From positions 11,057,971-11,121,970 of the forward strand of contig NC_069105.1 of assembly GCF_947172395.1 (NCBI RefSeq): a stretch of DNA of 64,000 nucleotides, read 5' to 3'. Under the pieces are notes generated by a model. The model worked only from the letters and a program-made list of their open reading frames with translations. It had not been told where the DNA came from and did no database searches. The DNA is from Bicyclus anynana. Lineage: Eukaryota > Arthropoda > Insecta > Lepidoptera > Nymphalidae. The position numbers and the translations under genes were made by a program. This document shows, one piece after another, positions 52,855-62,998 of the stretch (the stretch's first letter is position 1; each line of letters begins with the position of its first letter).

Positions 52855-53490
52855 AATTGTTTTTAAATATTTTTATGACTTTTTTTTAATTTAATTTTAA
52901 ATTTTAATTCAATTTCATAACACAACTCTGTATTTGTTTACGCGCATCACTGCACCTGTGCAGCATTTCTTTTTTTTTTTCTTTACCAATTATTATTACA
53001 TAGGTAGTAGGTACGTACGTACTTAATTCAACTAATTTAAACGAAATCTTAAGGATACCTAAACCTGCCTAATGAATCAGTTTTATCTTATTCATATACA
53101 CTACCAAGAAACAAAAGCATTGAGCTCTTTATCGCATCGCTTGCTGTACGAGCCAGCCTTATAATTTTTTGCCTTATTTGAAAGTCAGAATTAGCCAAGA
53201 CAATTGACTTTGTTCGCCGTAAGTCAGACATAAAACGGATGCCAATGTCAGGATCTGTCCCTCTGCGGCCTGAGGAGTATTAATTATAATGAAGACATTA
53301 ATATGGAAGGATTGACTTGTTCGGAGTTAATACTTGGTGTTACGTACAGACTTGACGGTCGGTCTTCGATTGTTTCGTTTTTTGTTCGAGTTTTGATTTT
53401 GCACTAAGTTGGAATGTTATGTTCGTAGAATTGAGTCTTACGGTTTTAGGGTTCCTTTTAAGGAAGGAAAAAACTGATAACATTATAAGG
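52855..53490. other. no recognisable feature
   Basis: AT-rich, with a T-run at 52970-52982. Nothing recognised apart from the tRNA terminator at its start. Confidence 0.4.
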
Positions 53491-53846
53491 TCTGTGATGG
53501 ACCTGCCAATGCATAGATTTAAGCAATGTGTTAAAAAACATTTACTTAGTCGAGGTTACTACAACATTGATGAGTTCCTTAAAGATAAAAGCGCTTGGAG
53601 GCCATTGGACCCACCTTCACATAAAAAGTAAAACTATAAGAAATTGTAATGTTATCATTAATTGTAAATTATATTACTGTATGATTTTTTAAAAAGAGTA
53701 ACTGTTGAGTTTCTTGCCGGTTTCTCCTCAGCAGAACCTGCCTTCCGAACCGATGGTAGAATCTTTGCAAATAGTCAACTGACGTGTCAAAAGTGCTTGT
53801 AAACTGAGTCTACTTGAAATAAATGAATTTTGATTTTTTGATTTTG
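53491..53846 (+). mobile_element. second 5'-truncated copy of the same LINE
   Basis: Starts at CTGTGATGGACCTGCCAATG, matching 52117 onward. Encodes MDLPMHRFKQCVKKHLL, SRGYYNIDEFLKDKSAWRPL, then the shared 3' UTR and a (GATTTTTT) tail. About 355 bp, a few differences from the 51650 copy. Confidence 0.9.
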
Positions 53847-54613
53847 AGGTCACTCACATTTAGGTACGTCTGTCAGTGTGAGGGTATATGTTAAGATATT
53901 TTTCTAAGTAGATTTATAACGTCAAGTTGAAATTAATATTAATTTAAGAATATTAAAGCTAAGAAAAAATAAAATGCTAAAAATATATAGATAACTTAAT
54001 TATGCAGGGTGTTTTGATTCGCAAATACCCAATCAATACAGAATTTATAAGCTTGCCGTAAAAGTAGAATCAGGAATTTTAAAAAGAAAAATGTTTGTAT
54101 TGGAAAAGGGAAAATCTGGAAAGAAGGAAAGTACCTACTTTCTACTATATCCAACGGAACCACGGTAAACAAGTCTTCAGGCTCGCACTTTCCCAGTATT
54201 TATTTAAATTAAACTACTAGAAATACGTCCTGTATTTGTCTCAAACAACTTATTTTTATTCTTTAAAATTAATTTATACCTCGTTCAAGTACCTACATTT
54301 TAACATCATTATTACTACATAAAATATGTCAGAAACGCAATCTTTGAGCGGCCGGAGTTTAGTTAAACAGAATTTCTCTGGTTTTGCAAGATCGTGACTT
54401 TTCTTTCTTCTATTAAATGAGCAACCTTCGTCCCATTTTATAAGATCGTCCCTTTTTAGTCTTCTGTATAATAATGAATAAGTACCTATTTAATCAACTG
54501 TTGTATTTGCTTGTTAGTTTGTTACGTGCCAATATTTTTTTTATAATATCACAAGTACAAACCGTGCTTAGTATCCGCTTAAGTGATGCCATCTCGTGGT
54601 GAAAAGTACCTTA
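53847..54613. other. no recognisable feature
   Basis: No gene or repeat boundary supported. Confidence 0.4.
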
Positions 54614-54803
54614 GTATCTACCAGTGGCGAAGAATGCAATTTAGATAAAGGTAAGCCGTCTCAAAGAAAAGGAAATTCATATGATTTGATACAAACTCCA
54701 GTTTCTTATATGTCTAGATACAGTAAAACAATGAATGGGCATAGATTTTTAATGTAATCCGGCGAGAATCGGCTTGCATAAACTCTTCGCCGCTGGTATC
54801 TAC
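54614..54803 (+). mobile_element. non-autonomous hAT-like MITE with 8-bp TSD
   Basis: The element is 54622-54795, with ends CAGTGGCGAAGA and TCTTCGCCGCTG. GTATCTAC is duplicated exactly at 54614-54621 and 54796-54803. It shares GGTAAGCCGTC, AAAGGAAATTCATA and ATCGGCTTG with the opposite-orientation copy at 3791-3955. Confidence 0.93.
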
Positions 54804-55032
54804 ATAATATTGATTGACGTCCCAGAACACTAAAATATCAATAACTAACAATATTTAGGTAGGTACCTCGAAAGTCTACGAGATGGCGTTACAGGTCTTG
54901 CGTTAATTAAAAAAAAATTATTATTTTTTTTTCGGAGATTCTTAACTAATGATGAAATTATAAAAGCAAAACCTTATCTATTGATTCAAAAGGTCTTATA
55001 CAAAAAAAACAAAAACTTTATAAAATAGTTTT
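54804..55032. other. AT-rich spacer
   Basis: A/T runs; nothing recognised. AAAA at 55022-55025 gives a short T-run terminator for the minus-strand tRNA. Confidence 0.4.
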
Positions 55033-55104
55033 CTCCCCGGCGGGGAATCGAACCCCGGTCTCCCGCGTGACAGGCGGGGATACTTACCACTATACTACCG
55101 AGGA
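55033..55104 (-). tRNA. tRNA-Asp (GTC), second copy
   Basis: Exact reverse complement of 52783-52854 over all 72 bases, with anticodon at plus 55069-55071 (GAC = GTC on minus). Canonical A and B boxes, no intron. A four-T terminator lies on the minus strand just downstream (plus 55022-55025), shorter than that of the other gene. The pair is tail-to-tail (converging), with an intervening 2.2 kb containing a LINE remnant and a hAT MITE. Confidence 0.98.
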
Positions 55105-55299
55105 TGTGAATGACAAATTAAAATAGCGATTCTGTTCTTTAGATTATGTCTTTCGCACTCTTTTATTTTATTTATGCGTAGCTCCCATTTCCTTGAGAAT
55201 ACGAGGATGAATAGCCTATGTTACTCGCTGATAATGTAGCTTACAATTTGCAAAAAAAAATGTTCTATTGAGTTATATGAGTAAAAGTTTATAATATTT

Positions 55300-55503
55300 G
55301 ACGGCCTCCGTGGCGCAGTGGTATGCAGATTTACAAGACGGAGGTCCTGGGTTCGATCTCCGGTGGGCCGATTGTGGTTTTCTTAAATGGTTCAGGTCTT
55401 GCTAGTGGGAAGCTTCGGCAGTGGCTAGTTACCACCCTAACCATTATCATTCCGAGAGGAGACTCGAGCTCAGCAGTGAGCCCTATAAGGGTTGATAACG
55501 AAG
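55300..55503 (+). mobile_element. chimeric SINE: SINE-A 5' half joined to SINE-B 3' end
   Basis: 55300-55440: GACGGCCTCCGTGGCGCAGT, B box GGTTCGATCTCCGG, GGCTAGTTACCACCCTAA (SINE-A). From about 55441: ATTCCGAGAGGAGACTCGAG, CTCAGCAGTGAGCCCTATA, GGGTTGATAACGA (SINE-B end). The body of A and the head of B are both absent at the join. Confidence 0.85.
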
Positions 55504-55679
55504 TATAAGTATAGAATATAAAGCCATGCCCTTATAGCGCGTTAATAGGCTATTTTAAAGCTTCGCCCGCGACACCAAAATAGCTCAAACCGGCTGTTCC
55601 ATTCATGAGAGCTAAGTATTTGCAGTTCACGATAAATGTCATACTCATACCTACACTAGCGGCTATATTATCTCACAAT

Positions 55680-55986
55680 CTTTATCAACCCATATTCGAC
55701 TCACTGCTGAGCCCGAGTCTCCTCTCAGAATGAGAGGGATCAGGCCAATAGTCCACAACGCTGGCCCAATGCGGATTGGCAGACTTCACACACTCAGAGA
55801 ATTAAGAAAATTCTCTGGTATGCAACTTTCCTCACGATGTTTTTCTTCAACGTTTGAGACACGTGGTATTTAGTTTCTTAAAATGCACACACTTGAAAAG
55901 TTGGAGGTGCATGCCCCGGACCGGATTCGAACCCACATCTTCCGGAAACGGAGGCAGAGGTCATATCCACTGGGCTATCACGGCTT
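55680..55986 (-). mobile_element. SINE-B, full length
   Basis: Minus orientation: tail TTATCAACCCATATTCGACT, GGAGGTGCATGCCCCGGACC, B box region CCGGATTCGAACCC, head CACTGGGCTATCACGGCT. TCACAAT flanks both ends (55673-55679, 55987-55993), a likely 7-bp TSD. Confidence 0.9.
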
Positions 55987-55993
55987 TCACAAT

Positions 55994-56957
55994 AGCCAGC
56001 AGTTGACACTTTTTTTTTAAAGGATTTAAATTGTTCGATTCTATTAGATTGTAAAAAATATGTCGAATTATTTTGAGATATAGTATCGATATCTCAATAA
56101 CGATGAACGATAGGTAAAAAATGTAGACTTTGACTGTAGAGCGTGGAATGAGCAACAAAAATGTCAGTCAAAAACTGAATTCAACCATTTTTCCAAGATG
56201 GAAAATGCACATAGGAAATCTTGGTAGACAATTTGAAGTTAAACTTTTCTAGGCTACCCCCACTTTTTGCATTTCCGAATGTATAATGTAACTGGACTAA
56301 ATAACCTTTAATAATTACCTACAGATAGGAAATCCAGCCAGTCTTCCTCCATACCTATAGACTATAGCGTTGTGGGTAAAACCTCCATACCCCTAAAAGG
56401 TATGGAGGTTTTACCCACAACGCTACTACAATGTGGGTTAGCGGCGTGCAGTATTGTAGGTTACTAATTATTTTGAATTATTGTTCAGAAAGAAATTACG
56501 GCTACCATTTTATAAAAGTTTTATTACAAAAACCTTACTTATTACTTGATAAATCGTTGTGAATAGTTATTTATAATGAACGCGCTATAAAACAATTTTA
56601 TTATAATTATAAATCTCCAGGCTTTTTAAATGTTTTCTTTTTGGACAGCGAATGCGTTTTTCTTGAAATCTTTCTGTTTAACGTAGATTTATGGTTTTGT
56701 TTGGAATATTTAATGTTAGGAATCCGTTTTGTTTGCGTTTTTCTAATATTTTCCATCTATTAGGGTTTCCGGTATTTAATCAAATGTATTTTCACACAAG
56801 GAAGAGTGTAGGCCTTAATGACTTCACGGTTTATACTGTGAACCTATTTAGGCTCCGGTTTTGTTTGTTTATTTGTTTGTTAGGCTATCATGTTTTAACT
56901 GCTGAACCGATTATTCTTAATGACATTTTGCATAATATGTCAACGTTTTAATTCACA
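55994..56957. other. unassigned except a 27-bp foldback
   Basis: Apart from the foldback at 56365-56425 nothing was recognised. The open frame 56691-56951 has no domain and sits in T-rich sequence. Confidence 0.4.
56365..56425. repeat. 27-bp perfect foldback
   Basis: Arms 56365-56391 and 56399-56425 are exact reverse complements (TAGCGTTGTGGGTAAAACC at the left start), with a 7-base loop. Confidence 0.95.
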
Positions 56958-57207
56958 GCACTCCGATTCCGGAGGGTGTGGGTTCGAATACGGTCCGGGG
57001 CATGCACCTCCAACTTTTCAGTTATGTGCATTTAAGAAATTAAATATATGTATCAAACGGTGAAGGAAAAACATCGTGAGTGAATCGTGAATTTTCTTAA
57101 TTCTCTGCGTGTGTGGAGTCTGCCAATCCGCCAGCTAGCGCCAGCGTGGTGGTGACTTAACCCCTCTCATTCTGAGAGGAGACTCGAGCGCAGCAGTGAT
57201 CCGTGAG
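56958..57207 (+). mobile_element. SINE-B, head partly missing
   Basis: Starts near CTCCGATTCCGGAGGGTGTG with B box GGTTCGAATACGG; AATTAAATATATGTATC; end CTGAGAGGAGACTCGAGCGC. Internal small rearrangement at 57130-57145 (CCAGCTAGCGCCAGCG). Confidence 0.88.
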
Positions 57208-57291
57208 CGAGACGAACTTTTTCAGTTGTAGGTAGGTAGGTACCTACAGAAAATGACGCAAGGTAAGTGTGACCTAAAAACTATTAGGGAT

Positions 57292-57665
57292 CATCATCAT
57301 CATTAACGATCTATATTTGGCTCACTTTTGAGGACGAGTCTCCTCTCATAATGAGAGGGGTTAGGCCTTAGTCCACCACTCTGGCCAAATGCGGATTAGC
57401 AGACTTTACACACGTAGAGAATTAAGAAAATTCTCAGGTTTGTGAGTTTTCCCACGATGTAGTTCCTTCACCATTTTGATATTTTATTTCTTAAAATGCA
57501 CATAAGTGCAAAGTTAGAGTTGCATGCCCCTGACCACCCTTTATAGCCAAGTGGCACGTCGATTCTCTTTCTACGATCGCTAACGCTTCGAAAACGCACT
57601 TGGGACAGATTCGAATCTACGCCCTCCGAATCGAAGGCAGAGGTCATATCCACTTGGCTATCACT
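57292..57665 (-). mobile_element. SINE-B interrupted by another repeat
   Basis: 57292-57535 covers tail to GCATGCCCCTGACC on the minus strand. 57536-57598 is the TAGCCAAG...CGATTCTCTTTCTACGATCG repeat seen at 18275. The SINE head follows (GATTCGAATCTACGCCCTCC, GGTCATATCCACTTGGCTAT). Nested insertion. Confidence 0.82.
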
Positions 57666-58013
57666 TATTAGGGATAGAAAAAGTAATGTTTAAATGCCAC
57701 CGGAATATAATATACCTACCTACTAACTACTTATATTTTTTTATTAACATCTAGATTCTAGACATTATTTACCAACTTACATTGTCTACCTAAGTAAGTT
57801 ATTTGACTAATAAGAAATCGAATGGATCTAAGTCCCAAACATGTATGAATACCTACATTTTACCTATCAAAAGCATTTATACTAATAGCATTAACAACTG
57901 AGTCTTAGGGCCATAAATCATTTCTCTATATCTATCTCGCTTGCACTTATGGGTCTTATGGAGCCGTCTAGTGAAGGGTGTAACAATGAAAGACATATTA
58001 TCGATAAGTAAAG
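57666..58013. other. no recognisable feature
   Basis: AT-rich; TATCGATA at 57999-58006. Confidence 0.4.
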
Positions 58014-58019
58014 TTTATT
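58014..58019 (-). terminator. candidate poly(A) signal AATAAA
   Basis: AATAAA on the minus strand about 92 bases after the stop of the acidic frame at 58111, followed by TTTCATTGTT-type GT-rich sequence. Its value depends on that exon being real. Confidence 0.3.
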
Positions 58020-58110
58020 ATCGTATCTTGTTCACAAAATTAAAAAAATTAACAATATTTGATTTAATATAATACATATTTCATATTATATAATTATTAA
58101 CTAAATAAAA

Positions 58111-58151
58111 TTAATCTTCATCTGAGTCTTCATCATCAGAATCTTCGTCTT
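58111..58151 (-). CDS. candidate terminal exon, acidic C-terminal tail
   Basis: On the minus strand, after TTTGGCAG at 58159-58152, the frame reads (E)DEDSDDEDSDED and stops at TAA (58113-58111). A TACTAAT branch-point match (58176-58170) lies 19 bases before the acceptor AG. The exon begins in phase 1, so the first codon is completed by the last base of an upstream exon. Acidic Asp/Glu/Ser tails like this end many nuclear and chaperone-type proteins, but no homologue can be named. The pyrimidine tract is weak and no upstream exon was found between here and 64000. Alternatively, this is chance in a GA-rich patch. Confidence 0.35.
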
Positions 58152-58206
58152 CTGCCAAATTTATTATATATTAGTATCCATAGTGCGCAACGAGTAACAC
58201 ATGAAT

Positions 58207-58345
58207 GTATTTATTTAATTGCAGTAAACACATTTATAGCAAAAAAAATACGCAATGCAATTACATTAGAAACCGACCAATCAGAATCGTCCAAATCATT
58301 ATTGACTCATCATTAGCACGTGCGCAGGTAGCCGTTTATCGATAA
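58207..58345 (-). promoter_or_regulatory. promoter-like motif array
   Basis: In minus-strand order: TATCGATA (DREF-type, 58344-58337), CACGTG (58323-58318), ATTGG/CCAAT (58281-58277), TATAAA (58238-58233) and an ATTCAT initiator-like site about 30 bases further on. GTGCGCAGGTAG occurs twice around the TATCGATA. Motif matches only. Confidence 0.28.
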
Positions 58346-59055
58346 TTAGGGTGCGCAGGTAGGCGCGCTGCACATTCCTATCTTTTTTGACTTTTATGAC
58401 CGGACGACTCAGATGATAATGCGCATACTATAGCAGAAAATATAAAAGAAAGAACATCAAAAGGTCCTTTGTGGAAACCTCCCCCGAACGTTCATAAAAG
58501 ACCTATCTAACCAAAGTCGCAAACCAAGAATAAGGGACAAACAAAACGTCTATAGAAGCGAAACTAAGCATTTCCAAGACGCTGGGGGGGGGTTTGGGGG
58601 GGTAGTGGAGACTATGTCGTAACAGGGGGGAAGGGGTGAACACATATCTACAAAACCAACTTTGTATGAAACTTATTTTTCATTTAAATCACGCCAAATT
58701 AAACCTTATTCCGTTTATTTAGAGATGGCGCAAAACGTAGATACAAATTAGTGTTACGGCGAAATGTTACATATTGTCCATTTGAGAAAGACCCCTGATA
58801 GTGCATTATATAGTGGATGGGAGGGGGTCTGTTATATCTTGGGGGGTTTAAACTGCGAATGTGTGCCCGTTTGTTTGAAAGCAAATATTATGCTAGTATG
58901 TAGATACTAATAAATAGATCTGGGCTTACGGCAGTAGGTAGCTAGCAATATTTTTGAAGCGTCACACACAATGCGTTGTGTTTGGCTAATGAAAGTAGAT
59001 ATTGAAATCGACCGGCAAATTTAAAAAAAAATCGTCCGGCGTTCTTTCATTTTTA
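58346..59055. other. G-rich tracts at 58584-58846; otherwise unassigned
   Basis: Plus strand: G9-TTT-G7 at 58584-58602, G6-AA-G4 at 58625-58636, GGATGGGAGGGGG near 58816-58828 and G6 near 58840-58845. A potential quadruplex region. No gene. Confidence 0.55.
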
Positions 59056-59415
59056 ACCCCCGACTCAAAAAGAGGGGTGTTATAAGTTTGACGTGTCTCT
59101 CTGTCTGTATGTCTAACTGTCAGTCTGTCAGTGGCACCATAGCTCCCAAACGGATGAAGGTATTTAATTTTTTTTTTTTGAAAGGTGACATAAGTAAAGT
59201 GATAGTGTTCTTAGACATGTTTAATGAAAATCAATTGAGCCGTTTAAATGTTCTGGGGGTTTAAAGTTGGGAAGAATAACCGAATGTCTGCAAATATACT
59301 CGAGTGGGGTCTCAAATGAAAGCGCACTGAAAATGAATATTGATGACTTGATCGAAAATGTACCTAATTAATAATTTCATGACCTTCGGGGCTTTTCAAA
59401 ACTTTAAATTTTGTG
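59056..59415 (+). repeat. dispersed repeat (CCCCCGACTCAAAAAGAGGG type)
   Basis: AACCCCCGACTCAAAAAGAG, GGGTGTTATAAGTTTGACGT, CTGTCTGT runs, GGCACCATAGCTCCCAAACG and TCAAATGAAAGCGCACTG form a unit I recognise as a common lepidopteran dispersed repeat. Single copy in this window, so the boundaries are approximate. Confidence 0.5.
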
Positions 59416-61379
59416 TTATTTTAAAGTATAAACAAGTCTTGGGCGTTAGTGCTATTTCTCCAGAAACAGACTTTATAGATTAAGGCATACCTACATACCT
59501 ACTTGCGTTAGTTTCCAATTGAATATTTAATGTAGGTACAGAAGGTACCTACCTACTTACATGTTAGGTATTCTTTGTACCTAGGTAGGTAGGTACTTCT
59601 GAATAATTACATATAGGTATATTCAGAAGTAAGTACCTACGTAGTTTATTTTTGTAGGCTAAAACTGAGATTTACTTAAATGAAAAACAAACGAACTGTT
59701 TTGAAATTACTACAGAGCTACGTATGGCGTAGTTAACAGTTAAAACCGGATTCGCTTATTACGGAAACAGAATACATGTATTTAACCGTAACATCGGACC
59801 TGGCTAATTATTACCGGCCTTATAGATCCTAATGCAATAACATAAAGGCGATTTTCTTGTGCATCAAAGTTCATGTTACTGTTAAAGTTGAACTTTAGGA
59901 CGTCGCAGTAAAGTCTAGTTCTGTTTTGTTGGATCGCGTTGGACAGTAAGCGACACCTGTTCGCAGCATCCGGTCTAAGATGCGTCTGTAATGAGCACCC
60001 GCTGCGTACACTCGAGTGAGAAAGCGTTTGCATATTTTTTTAATAAGTAGATAATAGTTAGAATTAGAATTTTAAGGGTTACCTACTTAAATTCGAAAAG
60101 TGGTGCGATCCCTGCTGTAAACTATACCTATCCATTGTAAATAGGTAGGTACCTACGTATACTAAAGAAAAATCAATCATTAAATAAACTTCAAAAATAA
60201 CAACCTTAAATAAGTAGGTACAACAATAAACAGAACCAGAAAATGCGTACAAATCATGCAATTTTGTCTTACAATTGCTAGTACCTACCTAGGTAGCTTT
60301 TTCTTTTTCTTAGGGTGTATGTTCATCTGTAGGTAGGTATATTTTTTTATTGAATAGGCATCCACTTATAGGCAAATAGATGTTCAAATGAATTACTTTC
60401 GTGAAACTTAGACTTCGGACGTGATATTAAATAAGTTCGTGGAGGAACTCGATTGCGTTTTAAAAAAAATCACTCGGTTACCTACCGAATCAGACATTTT
60501 CCCTCGATAAATCTAGCTAACCATGTTGGTACTTGTCTATTATTATTTTATTAATTAGTTGCTAAAGCTTATATTTAGGTAAAGCGTATCTTATTTTCCA
60601 CGCGACAGTATCGAGAGCATTGAACACTTGACGTATCGTTTAAGTCCATTTTGCTATTTTATATTGAATATAAATAACCCGTAGATATCTTAAGAATAAT
60701 GAGCTTAGTTAGAAAACTCGAGAGATATAAGATCTAGTAGCCAGTTTATCATAGCTAAACCACCATTGGTCATATTATCTACATGGAATTCATTAGTAGG
60801 TAGGTCTATTTTGATAAATTGGTCTAGCCTAGTCTGTATAACTAATAATTAGCTGAAGTAGGCTTTTGCCAATCCTACTTATTCGTAAGTAGGTAAAATC
60901 TCAAGTTAATACTGTTTAGTTACGTAGTTACTTACCTATTTATTACAAACAAGCAATATAAAGCAACCAAAATAAGGCGTTACTTACTACATTGGGCAAG
61001 ATACTTTTAATAATTGCCAAATCCCTTCAGTCAGCGTTGACAAGCATGCTTCAACTTAAACATTCTATGTTTATCAAATTTTTTATTATGCTTCCATGTC
61101 TTGGGCTCATAACAATGTATGCGATTGTTATTTTTTGCACACACAATAAGTGTGTGTGAAAACTAAGAAAACGAATAAAGGTGCAGTAAGGAATAATACC
61201 TATAGGTACTTTCAGACTTCTGTACAGTTCAGATGAATTAATTGAACGCAAGACGAGAAAACTACAGTTAATACAAACAAAATTATGAAAATATAACTAA
61301 CGTTAGTTTGAGATTGGACGTATCACGAACAATGAACGAATTTGAAGCTGAACAATTCTAAATTTGAAATAATCACACC
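59416..61379. other. no supported gene; TAGGTAGGTACC-rich segments
   Basis: GTAGGTAGGTACCT-like words recur at 59500-59650, 60130-60350 and 60780-60930. An imperfect foldback lies at 59589-59640. The minus frame 59782-60033 has no recognisable domain. Confidence 0.4.
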
Positions 61380-61520
61380 AATCCGACAATAGAGTTGACG
61401 CGGCATTCCAATTCGGTGCGCTATTGTTGAATGCGGCGCCCTGATTGGCCGAGGGGCACAATGGGCCACGCCTCCCACACAATGCCCTATTGTCAGCTAC
61501 CTGTGTGCCGCCCAGCGAAC
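61380..61520. promoter_or_regulatory. GC-rich island with five ACAAT/ATTGT cores
   Basis: ACAAT or ATTGT at 61386, 61423, 61458, 61479 and 61489; CCAAT at 61408 and ATTGG at 61444; CCACGCCTCCC and CACCTGT-like (ACCTGTGTG) words. ACAATAG (61386) and CTATTGT (61421) are inverted. It stands out as GC-rich in AT-rich surroundings. Candidate enhancer or promoter with SOX-type (HMG box) sites; inference only. Confidence 0.35.
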
Positions 61521-62850
61521 CTACGCTAGCTTCCTCTGTAAACTGTAAACAGACGTTTGTAACAATTACGGATTTTTCACGCCGACTGCAACAATTGGTA
61601 TTGAAATTCAAAATATTCGATGTCCAATAGCCTCTAAGTTGCGTGTCTGAAACCTGAAAATCATAGATTTGATTCTTTTAATTCTGTTGGTAGGTACATT
61701 TGGGTAATGATCAGGTACTTAGGCACTTACCTATAAATTTTCAAAAGCTAAAAGTTCTGTAAATATCACCCAAAACACATTAGAAACATGTAGGTAAAAA
61801 ATAAAATCGTTTAAATGCATAAACAGTCTTAAGTGCTGTAAATGGAAATGGCTTAGGCCGGCTACAAGGGTGCGTTTTATATTCATAGACTTAGACACAT
61901 TCTCATTTTGTTACTTTGCTGTTTATTTTCACTTTCGACATGTTCTATGCCTTTTGGAGCTCATAGTCATAAGGTACAAGGTACGTATCTATTAATAATC
62001 AAAACTCAATAGTTTTGTCGGTTTTATCTAATTTAATATTCCATTGACTAGTTAAGGCAGTAGACAGTACCTACTGCTTACCTACCTAATGTAATCTAAG
62101 CATAGCCACCACAGTTATAAGAGAGATTCAAATCCAAGAGGTCTATAGAGTCCGATGAAATAATAACCCACTAAAATATTGTCGTGATACCCATTCCTAT
62201 TGAAAATTTCCACTTGTTTGGAATGGAAGTGGAATATTCAAAATCAAAAATACACTCAATCAAAGAGATGAATGGAAAAAATTGGAAGTGGCCTATACTT
62301 TACATAATTATGATCATTATTTAGGTAGTATTACTAACATAGTTTAGGTAAATACTTTAAAATATATTGTTGTTAGGCTTAAGATGTGACATTGTAGAGC
62401 CGCCGTTAAAAAACGGTCAACCAAAATAACCGCTCAGCGTATAAGCGACCTTATTGATTTTTTCCCGAAAAAAAAAACTGTAAAAGCATCATTAAAAAAC
62501 TAAGTGAAGCGGACATCGTCGCTAAGCGAGTTACACGAAATATTGGCTAGGGGGGGAAATAAATGAACATTAGTCCGACTAATGGACACGTTTACTTCAG
62601 TTGGGAGTATTTTTAAAATATCCAAAATGGATTTTGCCTTGAAATTAATCACATTTACTGTGACTTTATCCTATCCAAGATATTCATTTATTTACTTTTT
62701 CGTTGGTCTATTGGTTAGTCGCTTATAATATTTTTTTTACTCTGCTAATTGGCATAGATCATGAAATCTTGGTTTCGAAAGCTGCGTCGGGTTTACATAT
62801 TTTTAAATATGTAAGTAGAATCATTATTTTATCATTATTTTTAAAAATTA
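61521..62850. other. no recognisable feature
   Basis: No gene, RNA or transposon boundary supported. Confidence 0.4.
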
Positions 62851-62998
62851 AGCCTCAATAGCTCAATGACTCAATCCCCGCCCCGTTGGTCTATTGTCGT
62901 ACCCACTCCTAATACCTACAGTCTTTTTCGACTAGTAGGAGGGGAATGAGAATACTGTCCATATTTAAAAGAAATGGCAAATATTCTATTAATAATTT
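62851..62998 (+). mobile_element. SINE-C with promoter deletion
   Basis: AGCCTCAATAGCTCAATGA then directly TCAATCCCCGCCCCGTTGGT, so the part from A box to B box is lost. Continues GTCTATTGTCGTACCCACTC to GGCAAATATTCTATTAAT. The deletion of about 40 bases removes the pol III promoter core. Confidence 0.83.

Noticed and set aside
59782..60033. 83-codon minus-strand gene
   Set aside because: No domain, no splice signals at the ends in the right frame; insufficient support.
61303..61630. Open frames on both strands across the GC-rich island
   Set aside because: GC-rich sequence lacks stops by composition; the two frames overlap on opposite strands and neither resembles a protein family.
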